Of a stretch of 64,000 nt of DNA, positions 56,501 to 64,000 are shown in pieces (position 1 is the stretch's first letter; the number at the start of each line of letters is the position of its first letter). The notes under the pieces are model-generated. The model had not been told where the DNA came from. It did no database searches and was given only the letters and a program-made list of their open reading frames with translations. Location: contig CM065168.1 of assembly GCA_033026295.1 (NCBI GenBank), positions 25,470,306 to 25,534,305 on the forward strand, written 5' to 3'. Source of the DNA: Channa striata (lineage: Eukaryota; Chordata; Actinopteri; Anabantiformes; Channidae). Both the position numbers and the translations under genes were made by a program.

Positions 56501-59500
56501 CAGCTTACAGCCAAGTGTCACTGTGCTGCAAAGCTTCTTTATGTCTATATACTGTATAGAAATTTAAGCACATGTTTAACAGCCAAACCTTTTTTTAGAT
56601 CAAACTGACTTTATAAATACATTTTATAAAGTAATTAAATGTAAACATTTAGTAAAACGACTACTTTACTTTACTTTACTTATTCACTAAAACCAACAAT
56701 GAATTGTCTCTACGCCAGTTTGGTATTCGCCAAGTGGCTATATTCCTGGATGTTTACCCCAAACTCCCAGTGATCTATCATCTGCCTGCAGCGGCTATTC
56801 TAACAAACTGCTTCCTTCAAGGCTACTTTGTAGGCGATCTTCTATTGATCTGCCATTTGGCTCCCAGCTACTGTTCACTGGTAAATAACATCATAGTTTG
56901 GCTAATGCACTCTTAGTTCACATCACAGTGCATCTCATCAGACAATGTTACCTCTTTACTCAATGTTGTTTGTGTTCCCTAAATGACTTTAGCCTCTATA
57001 ATTGACCTTGTTGTGACCTCTTTTAGTATAATGTGTTATCATACAAGGTAATTTTTTTTAGAATTACATAATGCCCTTGCCTATGCTTATTTATCAACAA
57101 GTGCTTCTGATGTGTTAGAGAAGGGTTTCTTAATTCTGGTCCTCAAGGAGCCCTGTGTTGCATCTCTTGCATTTCCAAATCGTCCTTTCCCTACAGTATT
57201 AGGATACCTTGATCAGGTGTGTTCAGTCAATCAGAAGCTGGAAGATACCAATTACCTTTGGGTTTCCCTTTGCCATCCTTAACTAAACTGGCATATTTCA
57301 GGTTCTGGTTGGCTGAGCACATCTGTTCCCCCCATGCGGTAGTTAGTGCAGGGGTAGTTGGAAAAAAGCAGAGCAGGGGTCCTTCTGTTAAAGCATACTA
57401 TATTTTGTAAAATGAACTGTTCATAGCCCCATATATAGCACTATGCATGTCTAGTGCATATCTCTTACCATGAAGTAGTTTAACTTCACCGATTTTGAAC
57501 TTTCATCCCATGGTTCAAATCAGTGAGAAATGGTTATACATGTCCTTTTGCCTTCTTCTTACAAATACATTATCTCCTCCAGATAACATTGTTTGGAGGA
57601 GTTTTTCCACCAAGAAGAGAGGAAAAAAGCTCTTCTTTGCAGAACAATCCACCTTTTTCGCCTCGATGTACTGACATTTAATACTATTTATAATCATGAA
57701 TTACTGAATATGAACCGTAGGATACAAGTTAAATATCAGTAGTTATTGTTGGTGTGTGGTTATAATTATTTAGTGGCTTTTGCATTGTGTTAGATGTTAT
57801 CCATGCTTTTCCTAATCACAAATGCAGTGAAAACAAAGAATCCCAACACGTGTGTCTCTCTGACAGCTGGTCACATAGCAACATTTCTCTGGGACAATTT
57901 TTAGCTCTGGATTGATTCACATTTGGGCTGTAGTGACTGATTCCAGCAGCAAAATAAAACATGTTGTGTTCATGCTAATAAAATCTATAAATATGTTGAA
58001 ATAAGAGGAAAAACAAGAATAGGTTGCAACAAGCATACCTTACGTCCCACTTCGTTGTTATGTAAATTCATCAGAGTCCTGGCATTTTGCTTAATTTCTC
58101 TTGCGTCCACAAACATCTTAGAGAAACTCAGGCCGTAGCGGATGTCGGCGGAGCAGCCACCCCACTTCCAGCCCTCCTCCATGTTGTAGAATCCCTGCTT
58201 CTCCTTGTCGCAGCCGCAGCCACTCAGACTGCCCTGTGTGCAGGCTGCAGTGACTGCATGGGCGACCCCGGCTGCGATGATAGCGTAGGTGAATGCAGCC
58301 TCCTTACTCCCTGCAGTAAAGACATTTTTAATCACAATAGCCAACACCAGCATAAACTATTTAAGACTCTGCCAAACCTCCTTGCATACTTGGCATAGCT
58401 TCCCCAAACCAAATCATAAACTACACGAGCCAAGCCAAACCCAATTCATTAATCATTTGCTCTTAAAACAGATAAACTTCAGGAGGAAGCTCTGAATCTT
58501 GGGAAAAATATAATGGAGCTGTTTAGAAGAGCAGACAAGCCACTAATAACGGTATCTATTTACAGGGAAGCAGGACAGTTTCATTGTATTTAAGAGTTAT
58601 GATCAAAGTGCATTCAGGCTTGTGACCAGTCAGTAAATCCAGGAGTATAATTTAACAGTTTCATCAATTACCATTCATTCTGTAAGATAAAGCCATAAAT
58701 GTCTCGGTATAATTTTGGCCCTTGTCCCAGCTGCAGTTACACTGGGATCCACCGTGTGGAGGCCAATCTAACGGGCATGGACAGCCTCCATAAAGTACAT
58801 AGATACATTTCCACTCCATAAATCCGAGTGCTTCAGGTCAAAAGCACTATTTGAATGATTAAAATGGAGATTATTTCTGGTGGATCACATAAAGAAACTA
58901 TCCAAAACATGACTATAATTTGCAAAAAGTTCCAATAAAATCAAGCTCTTTAACAGTTAAAATGCGGTTAAAAAAAGTCATACATTTGCAATAAATGGAC
59001 ACTGCACTGTGTCAGAGTGAGACTTGAAGGTGCATTGCTGCACAATAGCCAATAACAATCCAAAATGTGTGTATTCAGTCAGTTATCAGTGCACCAGTCT
59101 GCTGAAACCAAAACAAAGGCTCAGGACAGATTCAGACTGCTGAACAGCTGGACCTGAGCAACACTCGAGACTAAACCTTCCGTCCCCTGGAACTCCTGCT
59201 CTAATGTGAATTTGGATTTGCAACCATCCTCTCTGACTTCTCATATGCAATTTTTAAAAAAGTGTTGCAGCCTCCCTTTAACTTAAGTTTAAAATCATTC
59301 ACCATCAAACATCCCATGCCAAAGCTGCAGAACCTAGAAGTAAAAGGAGAAAGTACTTGTTTAAACATGAAGATAGTCTTGGGGATGGGAGGGGGGTAAT
59401 ATGTGAACATGCATGAAGGTAGTTTACCTGAAAGTAGATAAAAAGTATCTAGGACTGGCAAGAACACAATAATAGGAAGAAAAGAGAAATGCAATTAGTA

Positions 59501-61092
59501 CTAGTTTGCATTGTGTAACCCATTGAAATGATCGGACCAAAGACGTCGATCTATCAACTTAACCATTAAAAACAGGGACGACTTAAATTATTATGACAGG
59601 AATAAACCACGATGAGCAGAAGTTAAAATATTAAATGTAATGGGACCTGTAATCCTCCACTCCAATCTGAAAACTTTGCCTATGACATAAAAGGGGTGAA
59701 CTGAAAAAACAAGACAGTGGAATACCACTGTATTAAATATTATGCTCCACTTATTTCCGCAGTCCTTGGTCTTTGGAGCAAACATCGCCTCAAGCCTTAT
59801 TCCACATACAGGATAAAAATCAGCGATTTATTTTCCCACCAAGAGCAGATGCACTGAGTCTGAGCTTCAGACTTGCAAACATTTGTCGGAAGGTCAGAGG
59901 TCAGGTACCTCAGAGGAATGTCTTTTTGGACTGTTTTTGTACATTTTATAATAGTTGTCAGAGCTGTGGACAACTGTGCAGATGTTTGGTGTACTTTGAG
60001 ATTCTTCTTCAGATGCTTTCAAAAGTGAAGATAAAACAGAAATGATAAGAAAAAGTTACAAGTTGTGCAATAAACACTTATGTAGCTTTAAAATGGCAGT
60101 TTATACTAAATACTATTTTATTAGTTTAAAAAAAATTTGCGGCACTGCAGTAAATTAATGATAAATGAATGTTGACATGTTTCAACACGACTTTAATGGA
60201 ACTTTGGTGGAATGACTCAGAGAACAGTTTCAAAAACAGCAGAAATAGCCAAGCTCATTGAAGTGCACTGTAAATGTCAGAAAACATTAAAGTGCAGCAG
60301 AACCAGGCTCGTCTCAGAACCTTATGGAGCAGCACAAATCCAACCTGCTTGTCAGACACATAAATCATAACTGTAGTTTCACCTGTGCGTATTTTATTAA
60401 AATAAACTAGTCCAACGTACCCACTTTGAGCTCTTTCCCGAACACGGTCCTCTCTCCCAGGGCCGAGCAGTTCCAGCGCCCGTGTCTGAACTGAAACTGA
60501 CACTCATTGATGCCCATCTGAACCCCTTCTCCGATCACTATAATCGCGTCGGGGCGGCTCTGACAGATAGTCCTCTGACGGGGGGCCAAGCCTGGGATTT
60601 TGTTACAGATGATGCTCGCTCCCAGTGCAACCACCGATGACAGACCCCTGCGGTGAAGGTGAAACGTTTAAATGTGGTGTAGTCACTATGCGACCTCTGC
60701 AGGTGTATCACACAGACCTTTCTGGGCTAATTCTGGATGTGGTCTGATCACATTCCTACACCTCCCTCTAAATGAATGTAAGCCTTATGATTTTAACTAC
60801 ACTTTACTTGCGGGGTAAACAGCCATTAGGGCCCCAGAACTCAATTTAGAGGCCCCTAAAATCTTTTACAGTCTGTCATTAGAAACCATCATTCAACTCT
60901 CCAATTTAAAAAAAAAATAAAAATCAGCTATGACTTTTTCAGGATTCCTCAGAATCTTAACATCGCCTGTGCTAAGGTGCGCACAGGTAGGACAAGCTGC
61001 GTGACATCCTTAACACCTCACCCGATTTTCAGATACACTATTCCAAGGCACAGGAAAAAATGGAAAATCCACCGCCGCGTCTTCCTACTCAT
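48720..61092 (-). CDS. wnt7a: wnt7a gene: join of four coding exons, Wnt7a ligand (349 aa)
   Basis: Wnt7a is a secreted lipid-modified morphogen. It binds Frizzled and LRP5/6 to stabilise beta-catenin; in vertebrate brain vessels Wnt7a/b act through the Reck-Gpr124 co-receptors. The exons 61022-61092, 60421-60647, 58039-58310 and 48720-49199 total 1050 nt, giving 349 residues plus TAG, the mammalian WNT7A length. All introns are GT-AG and the phases match. A signal peptide lies at residues 1 to ~30. Ser206 in CHGVSGSC is the palmitoleoylation site, and CCGRGYN opens the C-terminal cysteine domain. N83 and N295 sequons remain. Wnt7a rather than Wnt7b is supported by GASIICNKIPG, RASRNKRPTFLKIKKP-like text and SERTEVYTCK. 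Which teleost duplicate (wnt7aa or wnt7ab) is undetermined. Intron 3 carries antisense RTE sequence. Confidence 0.97.
49735..49769 (+). mobile_element. LINE 3' tail ending in (TTATC)n
   Basis: 'gggatgaataaaggtttctt' followed by TTATC repeats is a common fish LINE terminus: an AATAAA-like signal plus tandem tail. The duplicated RTE block begins exactly after this tail. Confidence 0.6.
49768..50652 (+). repeat. Flank L of RTE element, copy 1
   Basis: About 885 bp of AT-rich non-coding sequence, repeated almost base for base at 53205-54088. The differences seen are length changes in T runs (32 T at 50567-50598 against 11 T at 54008-54018) plus a few single-base indels. Confidence 0.95.
50567..50598 (+). 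repeat. Poly-T tract (32 bp)
   Basis: An uninterrupted T run, expanded relative to the 11-T tract in the duplicate at 54008-54018. Confidence 0.95.
50659..51384 (+). pseudogene. RTE endonuclease domain, N-terminal part
   Basis: A 241-codon frame encodes the apurinic-type endonuclease. VGTLNIGTMTGKG and VDVLCVQETRCKGRK supply the early catalytic Asn and Glu. GVILKGEFVNNVLEVKRVSD and VVSGYAPQVGCELEEKERF follow, and IVGGDFNGHVGEGN supplies the Asp/Asn pair. It ends YFQKREEH then TGA. In intact relatives the reading continues (REEHR.VTYKS), so this TGA is a premature stop, probably from CGA by CpG decay. The continuation at 51385-51822 is in the same frame. Confidence 0.93.
51385..51822 (+). pseudogene. 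RTE endonuclease C-terminus and linker
   Basis: It continues in frame from the premature stop with STQVDYILCRRGHLREVSDC and VVGESVARQHRMVVCKM, the end of the endonuclease fold where the final catalytic histidine lies. The linker RKVLGVSSGRMKEVKK follows. The frame fails near 51800. The following text continues the element's linker (KEGEKDLYRLARQRDRDGKD) from about 51925 in another frame. Confidence 0.92.
51925..53202 (+). pseudogene. RTE reverse transcriptase remnant
   Basis: Frames 51954-52313 and 52473-53014 give LYRLARQRDRDGKDVQQIRV, RWKEYFKGLVNKEN, MKIGKAVGRDDVPVEVWK, VGLHQGSAFSPFLFAMLMD, the catalytic TIMFADDIV, RGMKVSHSKTEYMC and KKVQNFKYLGSTVQCDGECG. A deletion near 52500 joins 'cagtatcgctttggtactgt' to 'atgaggttgtcgggagtggc'. 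It removes the RT segment that holds motif A, the first catalytic aspartate. The tail (53011-53202) is out of frame. This RT cannot function. Confidence 0.9.
53205..54088 (+). repeat. Flank L of RTE element, copy 2
   Basis: Near-identical repeat of 49768-50652. The junction with the end of copy 1 lies at the shared string 'ataaaataagc', which occurs at both boundaries. Confidence 0.95.
54089..54836 (+). mobile_element. RTE-clade LINE, copy 2, with ~2-kb internal deletion
   Basis: The 5' leader and first ~130 bp match copy 1. At about 54222-54238 ('gcagcttacaccaaggttga') the sequence jumps to the equivalent of ~52872 in copy 1. It then follows the 3' coding region beyond the point where copy 1 stops, through WSGHVQRRDSEY, RRMLEMELPEK and RRYMDVLTEDMRL, to the 3' end 'cctgatgggaaaagccgaaa' and a (GTA)n tail. 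The overlapping segment (54236-54571 against 52870-53205) differs by very few substitutions. Confidence 0.93.
54996..55085 (-). repeat. SINE 3' end fragment
   Basis: On the minus strand 'ggtgtaaagcactttgagta', 'accaacaggtggaaaagtgc' and 'atttaccattta'-type text correspond to the 3' end of the SINE at 22014-22281. Confidence 0.75.
55086..57117. other. Unassigned intron 3 sequence
   Basis: No feature recognised. The 139-codon plus-strand frame at 55317-55736 contains KMPSYCHYLFGYRCNS, faintly reminiscent of a THAP-domain start, but the remaining residues do not fit. Confidence 0.35.
57118..57390. mobile_element. Possible degenerate hAT-type MITE
   Basis: It starts 'agaagggtttcttaattctg' then 'gtcctcaaggagccctg', holds the central 'gatcaggtgtgttcagtcaatcag'-type text, and ends with 'tagttggaaaaaagcagagc' and 'aggggtcct'. 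The order and central text parallel the hAT MITE at 63050-63242. Ends and target duplication are not preserved. Confidence 0.5.
58039..58310 (-). CDS. wnt7a: wnt7a coding exon 3
   Basis: Encodes residues 100-190: GSKEAAFTYAIIAAGVAHAV, TAACTQGSLSGCGCDKEKQG, EEGWKWGGCSADIRYGLSFS, KMFVDAREIKQNARTLMNLH and NNEVGRK. The acceptor is ACTGCAG and the donor AAG/GTATGC. The WKWGGCS and VDAREI.....LMNLHNN.VGR blocks are diagnostic of the Wnt N-terminal domain. Residue 127 is Ser (GSLSG) where mammalian WNT7A has the N127 sequon (GNLSD), so that glycosylation site is absent. Confidence 0.97.
58311..60420 (-). other. wnt7a intron 2 (2.1 kb)
   Basis: GTACGT donor at 60420 and TTTACTGCAG acceptor at 58311. 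No repeat family or gene recognised. Frames such as 59201-59494 and 59773-60045 show no domain signal. Confidence 0.93.
60421..60647 (-). CDS. wnt7a: wnt7a coding exon 2
   Basis: Encodes residues 24-100: GLSSVVALGASIICNKIPG, LAPRQRTICQSRPDAIIVIG, EGVQMGINECQFQFRHGRWN and CSALGERTVFGKELKV. Acceptor CCGCAG, donor GTGG/GTACGT. The RWNCS sequon (Asn83) and ECQFQFR.GRWNCS block are hallmarks of Wnt7 proteins. The open frame runs 4 codons into the intron before a stop. Confidence 0.97.
60648..61021 (-). other. wnt7a intron 1 (374 bp)
   Basis: Short intron with GTGAGG donor and CACCGCAG acceptor. Phase-2 junction inside a Gly codon (residue 24), as in other vertebrate Wnt7 genes. No internal feature recognised. 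Confidence 0.93.
61022..61092 (-). CDS. wnt7a: wnt7a coding exon 1 (start and signal peptide)
   Basis: Encodes MSRKTRRWIFHFFLCLGIVY followed by LKI and two bases of the Gly24 codon: a basic N-terminus and hydrophobic core typical of the Wnt7a signal peptide. The start is fixed by homology to vertebrate WNT7A (M-x-R-K-x-R-R) and by an in-frame splice to exon 2. The exon is too short to stand out as an open frame. The long minus-strand frame 61085-61516 lies mostly in the 5' UTR in a different frame. Confidence 0.93.
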
Positions 61093-61560
61093 GGTGCTCA
61101 GCCCAGCCGGTGGAGTTCTGCTCTGCTGTTGCAACAACCCGCCTTATTTCTCTGCCGAGAGCCGCGGGGCGTCCAGGTGCTCCGAGCTGCAGACGCGGAT
61201 CGAGCTCCTTGGGACAAACCAAAGTTTGTGGAAACGAACTCGTCCTGATTTCATTTGGTAGGTGTCCGGTAGTGTGGGCCTGTGGTGGAGCATTGGGCTC
61301 GTTGTGTTCAGGTAAGCAGCTCGGCTCCTCAGTGATCGGGCTGAGTGTGTGTGTGTGTCTGTCTCTACCTTTTCTATCAGGGCGTGTTCTGCAGAGGATC
61401 TGTCTCGGAGCAGCCTGCAGGTACACGCTCGGAGCTGCGCAGCCAGTCAGACCCGCAGGCTCCTGGTTATACTGGACACTGGATCCCAGCTCTGACAGAC
61501 ATCCGACCACCGGCACTTTATATTTAGCTATTTTGCAACAATAAACGCCCCTCCCACCGA
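61093..61560 (-). promoter_or_regulatory. wnt7a 5' UTR and predicted core promoter
   Basis: This is the only strongly GC- and CpG-rich stretch near the gene. On the minus strand a GC box (GGGGCG, 61546-61551) is followed by a TATA-like TATAAAG (61516-61522), predicting a start site near 61485-61495 and a 5' UTR of about 400 nt. No additional non-coding exon is evident. A (GT)n run lies at about 61344-61357. The 143- and 144-codon open frames on either strand reflect GC composition rather than genes. Confidence 0.6.
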
Positions 61561-62581
61561 TCCTGTGTTTTTTGGCAGTTCAGACACCCCCATCTCCTCA
61601 CCTCCATTAGATCATATTTCATTTAATGTGATTTGGCGCGTCACTAACAACCAGTTACCAACAAGTGATCGCTGGTAGCCTACTGTACGTTAATATACCA
61701 AAAGACACTGCAGGCTACGATGCACTTTTCTGAGCTGAGCAGCCTGATGATGAATGATAAACAGCCTGAAACTATCAAAGAGAAATGCAAAATGCACATG
61801 TTCAATAAGACGCAGTAAATCCCCAAATAAACGTGTCCTAAAATAGACATACAATGTCTAAAAAAAATAGAGGGTCAATTTGTCATAATCCATTCCAACA
61901 CTAATAGTTACACATGCATGTATTAATGCATCAATCAGTCAGTAAATTTAGACAATAATGGGGCCATTCTGGATAGTGAACACTTTTAAAACATCATTCA
62001 TCACATTTTTAAAGGAAGCCATTTTTGTAGTAAGAGTAATTTAACTTAAACTCGGTTTTCCTTCTTTTACTTCTGCATAATAGATCAAAAGTTATTTTAC
62101 TAATTGTGTCCCACAGGCTAATGTACAGGCCCTCAGCCAATTGTTGTCAAAACTACACTGATCAGTGATTATATTAATTAGCACAGGATGCTTAAATGTA
62201 CAAAAAAAATAGATTTTTAAAAATCTATTAATCATCAGTTTGGTCTCATATACATTTTGTCAAAAGTTTAACAAAAACTAACTTTTAACAACGTTTAAAC
62301 AAAACAGCACTACAAAAAGGGAGTGTGTCTAGAAGCTAGTTTTGCACTGATAAATTATCATAGCAACAATCCTGTTTGAGCAGGTATTAGTAAATAACCC
62401 CATTTCGCTCAGCATTTATGACCAACCAGTCATTGGTGATTGCGTTTTTCCTCTGTGTAGGAGTTTCTTTAAACTGCCAAAGGACTATTCCGCCATCTAC
62501 TGGACAACTCTGGATATATATACTTTGATATATATATTATAGTGCTCCTATCAAATCAAGAAGAAACAGCTGATGACGTAT
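61561..62581. other. Unassigned sequence upstream of wnt7a
   Basis: No gene or repeat recognised; A/T-rich with small palindromes (for example 'agatttttaaaaatct' near 62212). Confidence 0.35.
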
Positions 62582-62776
62582 CTGGATGTTGGAGATGGAG
62601 CTGCCAGGCAAGAGGGCGAGAGGACGACCAAGGAGGAGATATATGGATGTGCTAACAGAGGACATGAGGTTAGCTGGTGTCAGAGTGGAAGATGCCCAGG
62701 ATAGAGTGAGGTGGAAAAGGAGGATTCGCTGTGGCGACCCCTGATGGGAAAAGCCCAAAGAGAAGTACTGGTAGTA
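62582..62776 (+). mobile_element. RTE LINE 3' end fragment
   Basis: It matches the 3' end of the intronic RTE (54647-54836): RRMLEMELPGKRARGRPRR-type coding ending, 'gaagatgcccaggatagagt', 'cccctgatgggaaaagccca' and a GTA-rich tail. Only the last ~195 bp is present. It is probably an independent 5'-truncated insertion of the same family, about 8 kb from the intronic copies. Confidence 0.92.
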
Positions 62777-63041
62777 GCTGATGATGCATCTGAGACTTTG
62801 TTACAACAATTGTTAGTATTTGTTTTATTTGTAGTACCATTTTTTTCTATTAGAAGATACGTAAGGTAGGGAGTAAATACTATTACCGATTACGTTATGT
62901 CCCTTTACTGTAGGCTTGTTTGAAAAAGAAAAAGAGACAATTTAGCTAGTTGTGCATATTTACTCAGTATGCAGTTGTTAATACATTAAACATTAATTTG
63001 AGGTGTACCAACTGAACCATTTTCCATAACCTTGGATATTG
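62777..63041. other. Unassigned sequence
   Basis: Short AT-rich spacer; nothing recognised. Confidence 0.4.
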
Positions 63042-63049
63042 CACTATAG
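63042..63049. repeat. 8-bp target site duplication, left
   Basis: 'cactatag', repeated exactly at 63243-63250 on the other side of the MITE. Confidence 0.95.
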
Positions 63050-63242
63050 CAGGGGTGGGCACCCTTGCTCCTCGAGAGCCGCAGCCCTGCAGGTTTTCCG
63101 ACTGTCCCCTACTTACCCACTGCTGCTCCAGCTTCTGATTGACTGAACACACCCGATCCAAGTAATCAGCAGTGGGTAGGTAGGGGATAGTTGGAAAACC
63201 TGCAGGGCTGCGACTCTCGAGGAGCAGGGTTGCCCACCCCTG
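63050..63242. mobile_element. 193-bp foldback hAT-type MITE with perfect 8-bp TSD
   Basis: Begins CAGGGGTGGGC and ends GCCCACCCCTG. The two halves are long imperfect inverted repeats ('ctcctcgagagccgcag' against 'ctgcgactctcgaggag', 'ccctgcaggttttcc' against 'ggaaaacctgcaggg') around a short unpaired centre, so the element is almost one hairpin. CAGGGGT termini plus an 8-bp duplication indicate mobilisation by a hAT transposase. It has no coding capacity. Confidence 0.96.
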
Positions 63243-63250
63243 CACTATAG
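63243..63250. repeat. 8-bp target site duplication, right
   Basis: Exact repeat of 63042-63049. Confidence 0.95.
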
Positions 63251-63260
63251 TAATTTTACT

Positions 63261-63472
63261 GAATTTACACTAAACTCAGATATCAAACTTTTACTTGCAG
63301 AGGAAGATTTTAAACAAAATGTTGATAACAGTTGTTTTGGTAGTAGTGCACTGGTATACATTCTTCTACGAAGCAACACAAAATAAGTTCCACTTATATC
63401 ACACACGCATCAGACATTTCGTTTAAAATCTTCCTCTGCAAGTAAAAGTTTATCTGAGTTTAGTGTAAACTC
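63261..63472. repeat. Long inverted repeat (~60-bp arms, ~94-bp spacer)
   Basis: 63261-63321 and 63415-63472 are reverse complements apart from a 2-bp gap and about two substitutions. They share 'gtttaaaatcttcctctgca' and 'agtaaaagttt'. The spacer is unique. It could be a MITE with long terminal inverted repeats; no target duplication is obvious. Confidence 0.9.
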
Positions 63473-63481
63473 TTCATTCTC

Positions 63482-63926
63482 TCCTCTCACCCCACATTTA
63501 TAATGTCACCACTGTATGACTTTAACTCTGTGTCTTCTTTGTCCCATAGTCGTCTTTCTCCCCATCTGTCCCTGTCGTACGGTGTCCCCGGATTTGGTGC
63601 TGTGTGTCCTCCAGTGTGCAGCTACTGGTCCTACTAACCTGCCCAATGTTTTGTTGTTGCTTTTGTTGCTCTGTTCTTTTCTCTCTCCACTTTCCATTCA
63701 GCCCAACCGGTCAAGGCAGATGGCCGTCCATCCTGAGCATAGTTCTGCTGGAAGTTTCTTCCGTTAAAAGGAGTTTTTCCTCTCCACTGTTGCCTATGGC
63801 TTGCTCAAGGGGGATTTGTTGGATTTTCTCTAAATGTTTGTATAGTCTTGACTTTATTATTTAAAGTGCCTTGAGATGACCTTGTTGTAAATTGGCGCTA
63901 TAAGTGGAATTGAATAGAGTTGAATA
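63482..63926 (+). mobile_element. L2 LINE 3' UTR fragment
   Basis: Same 3' UTR as at 9180-9643: 'cccacatttataatgtcacc', 'cctgcccaatgttttgttgt' and 'aaattggcgctata', ending in ATTGA-type repeats. It starts immediately after the inverted repeat. The three overlapping open frames belong to the repeat. Confidence 0.93.
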
Positions 63927-64000
63927 GATAGGATGACCATCTCATACCATACAATATGAAACAATGTTGTACAAAGCTTTGGTTTTTTAAAATGATGAAT

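Larger units (their letters stand above)
49200..58038 (-). other. wnt7a intron 3 (8.8 kb)
   Basis: Donor GTATGC at 58038 and acceptor TTGTTGTAG at 49200 bound the largest intron. It contains the RTE tandem arrangement (49768-54836), a SINE tail (54996-55085) and a possible MITE (57118-57390). All coding remnants within it belong to repeats and lie antisense to wnt7a. The rest (55086-57117, 57391-58038) shows no recognisable feature. Confidence 0.93.

Noticed and set aside
58087..58398. 103-codon plus-strand frame
   Set aside because: Antisense shadow of wnt7a exon 3.
61085..61544. 143- and 144-codon frames on both strands over the wnt7a 5' end
   Set aside because: GC-rich 5' UTR/promoter sequence gives long chance frames; neither has a domain, and the minus-strand one is out of frame with the Wnt start.
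1..64000. CRISPR array, operon or prokaryotic mobile element
   Set aside because: No regularly spaced repeats of that type and no dense intronless coding; spliced Wnt gene and fish repeats show a vertebrate nuclear genome.

Overview
This is vertebrate nuclear DNA, almost certainly from a ray-finned (teleost) fish. It is AT-rich and intron-rich, with no bacterial-style gene packing. It carries fish-type repeats: L2-clade and RTE-clade LINEs, BEL/Pao remnants, Tc1 and hAT transposons, and tRNA-headed SINEs. The only host gene I can support is a Wnt7a orthologue on the minus strand. Its four coding exons (61022-61092, 60421-60647, 58039-58310, 48720-49199) join in frame into a complete 349-residue protein, the length of mammalian WNT7A. 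All splice sites are GT/AG and the lipid-acceptor serine is at residue 206.

Layout. 1-6.3 kb: SINE, trinucleotide microsatellite, LINE tails. 6.3-15.5 kb: a degenerate Tc1-like transposase, a 5'-truncated L2 on the plus strand, a hAT element with perfect 8-bp target duplications (10345-11297), and a second L2 fragment in the opposite orientation. 15.5-28.5 kb: mostly unassigned intergenic DNA with SINE pieces, short perfect hairpins and one candidate regulatory block. 28.7-32.9 kb: a 4.2-kb composite insertion that splits one copy of a local duplication; it holds an L2 LINE, itself split by a 651-bp solo LTR. 37.4-45.7 kb: L2 tails, a decayed BEL/Pao element (gag, zinc knuckles, protease) and a third long L2 fragment. 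45.7-61.6 kb: wnt7a with its probable 3' UTR, large intron 3 and promoter. 61.6-64 kb: an RTE tail, a 193-bp hAT MITE with perfect 8-bp target duplication, a long inverted repeat and another L2 3' end.

Intron 3 of wnt7a (8.8 kb) carries, antisense to the gene, a near-identical 3.4-kb tandem arrangement of an RTE LINE plus its upstream flank. The second copy has lost about 2 kb internally. This is either a very recent tandem duplication or two haplotypes joined by the assembler.

I found no operon, CRISPR array or plainly new multi-gene system. The most interesting material is the mobile-element architecture, plus a few unusual residues in the Wnt protein. Family names rest on motif recognition; no database search was run.
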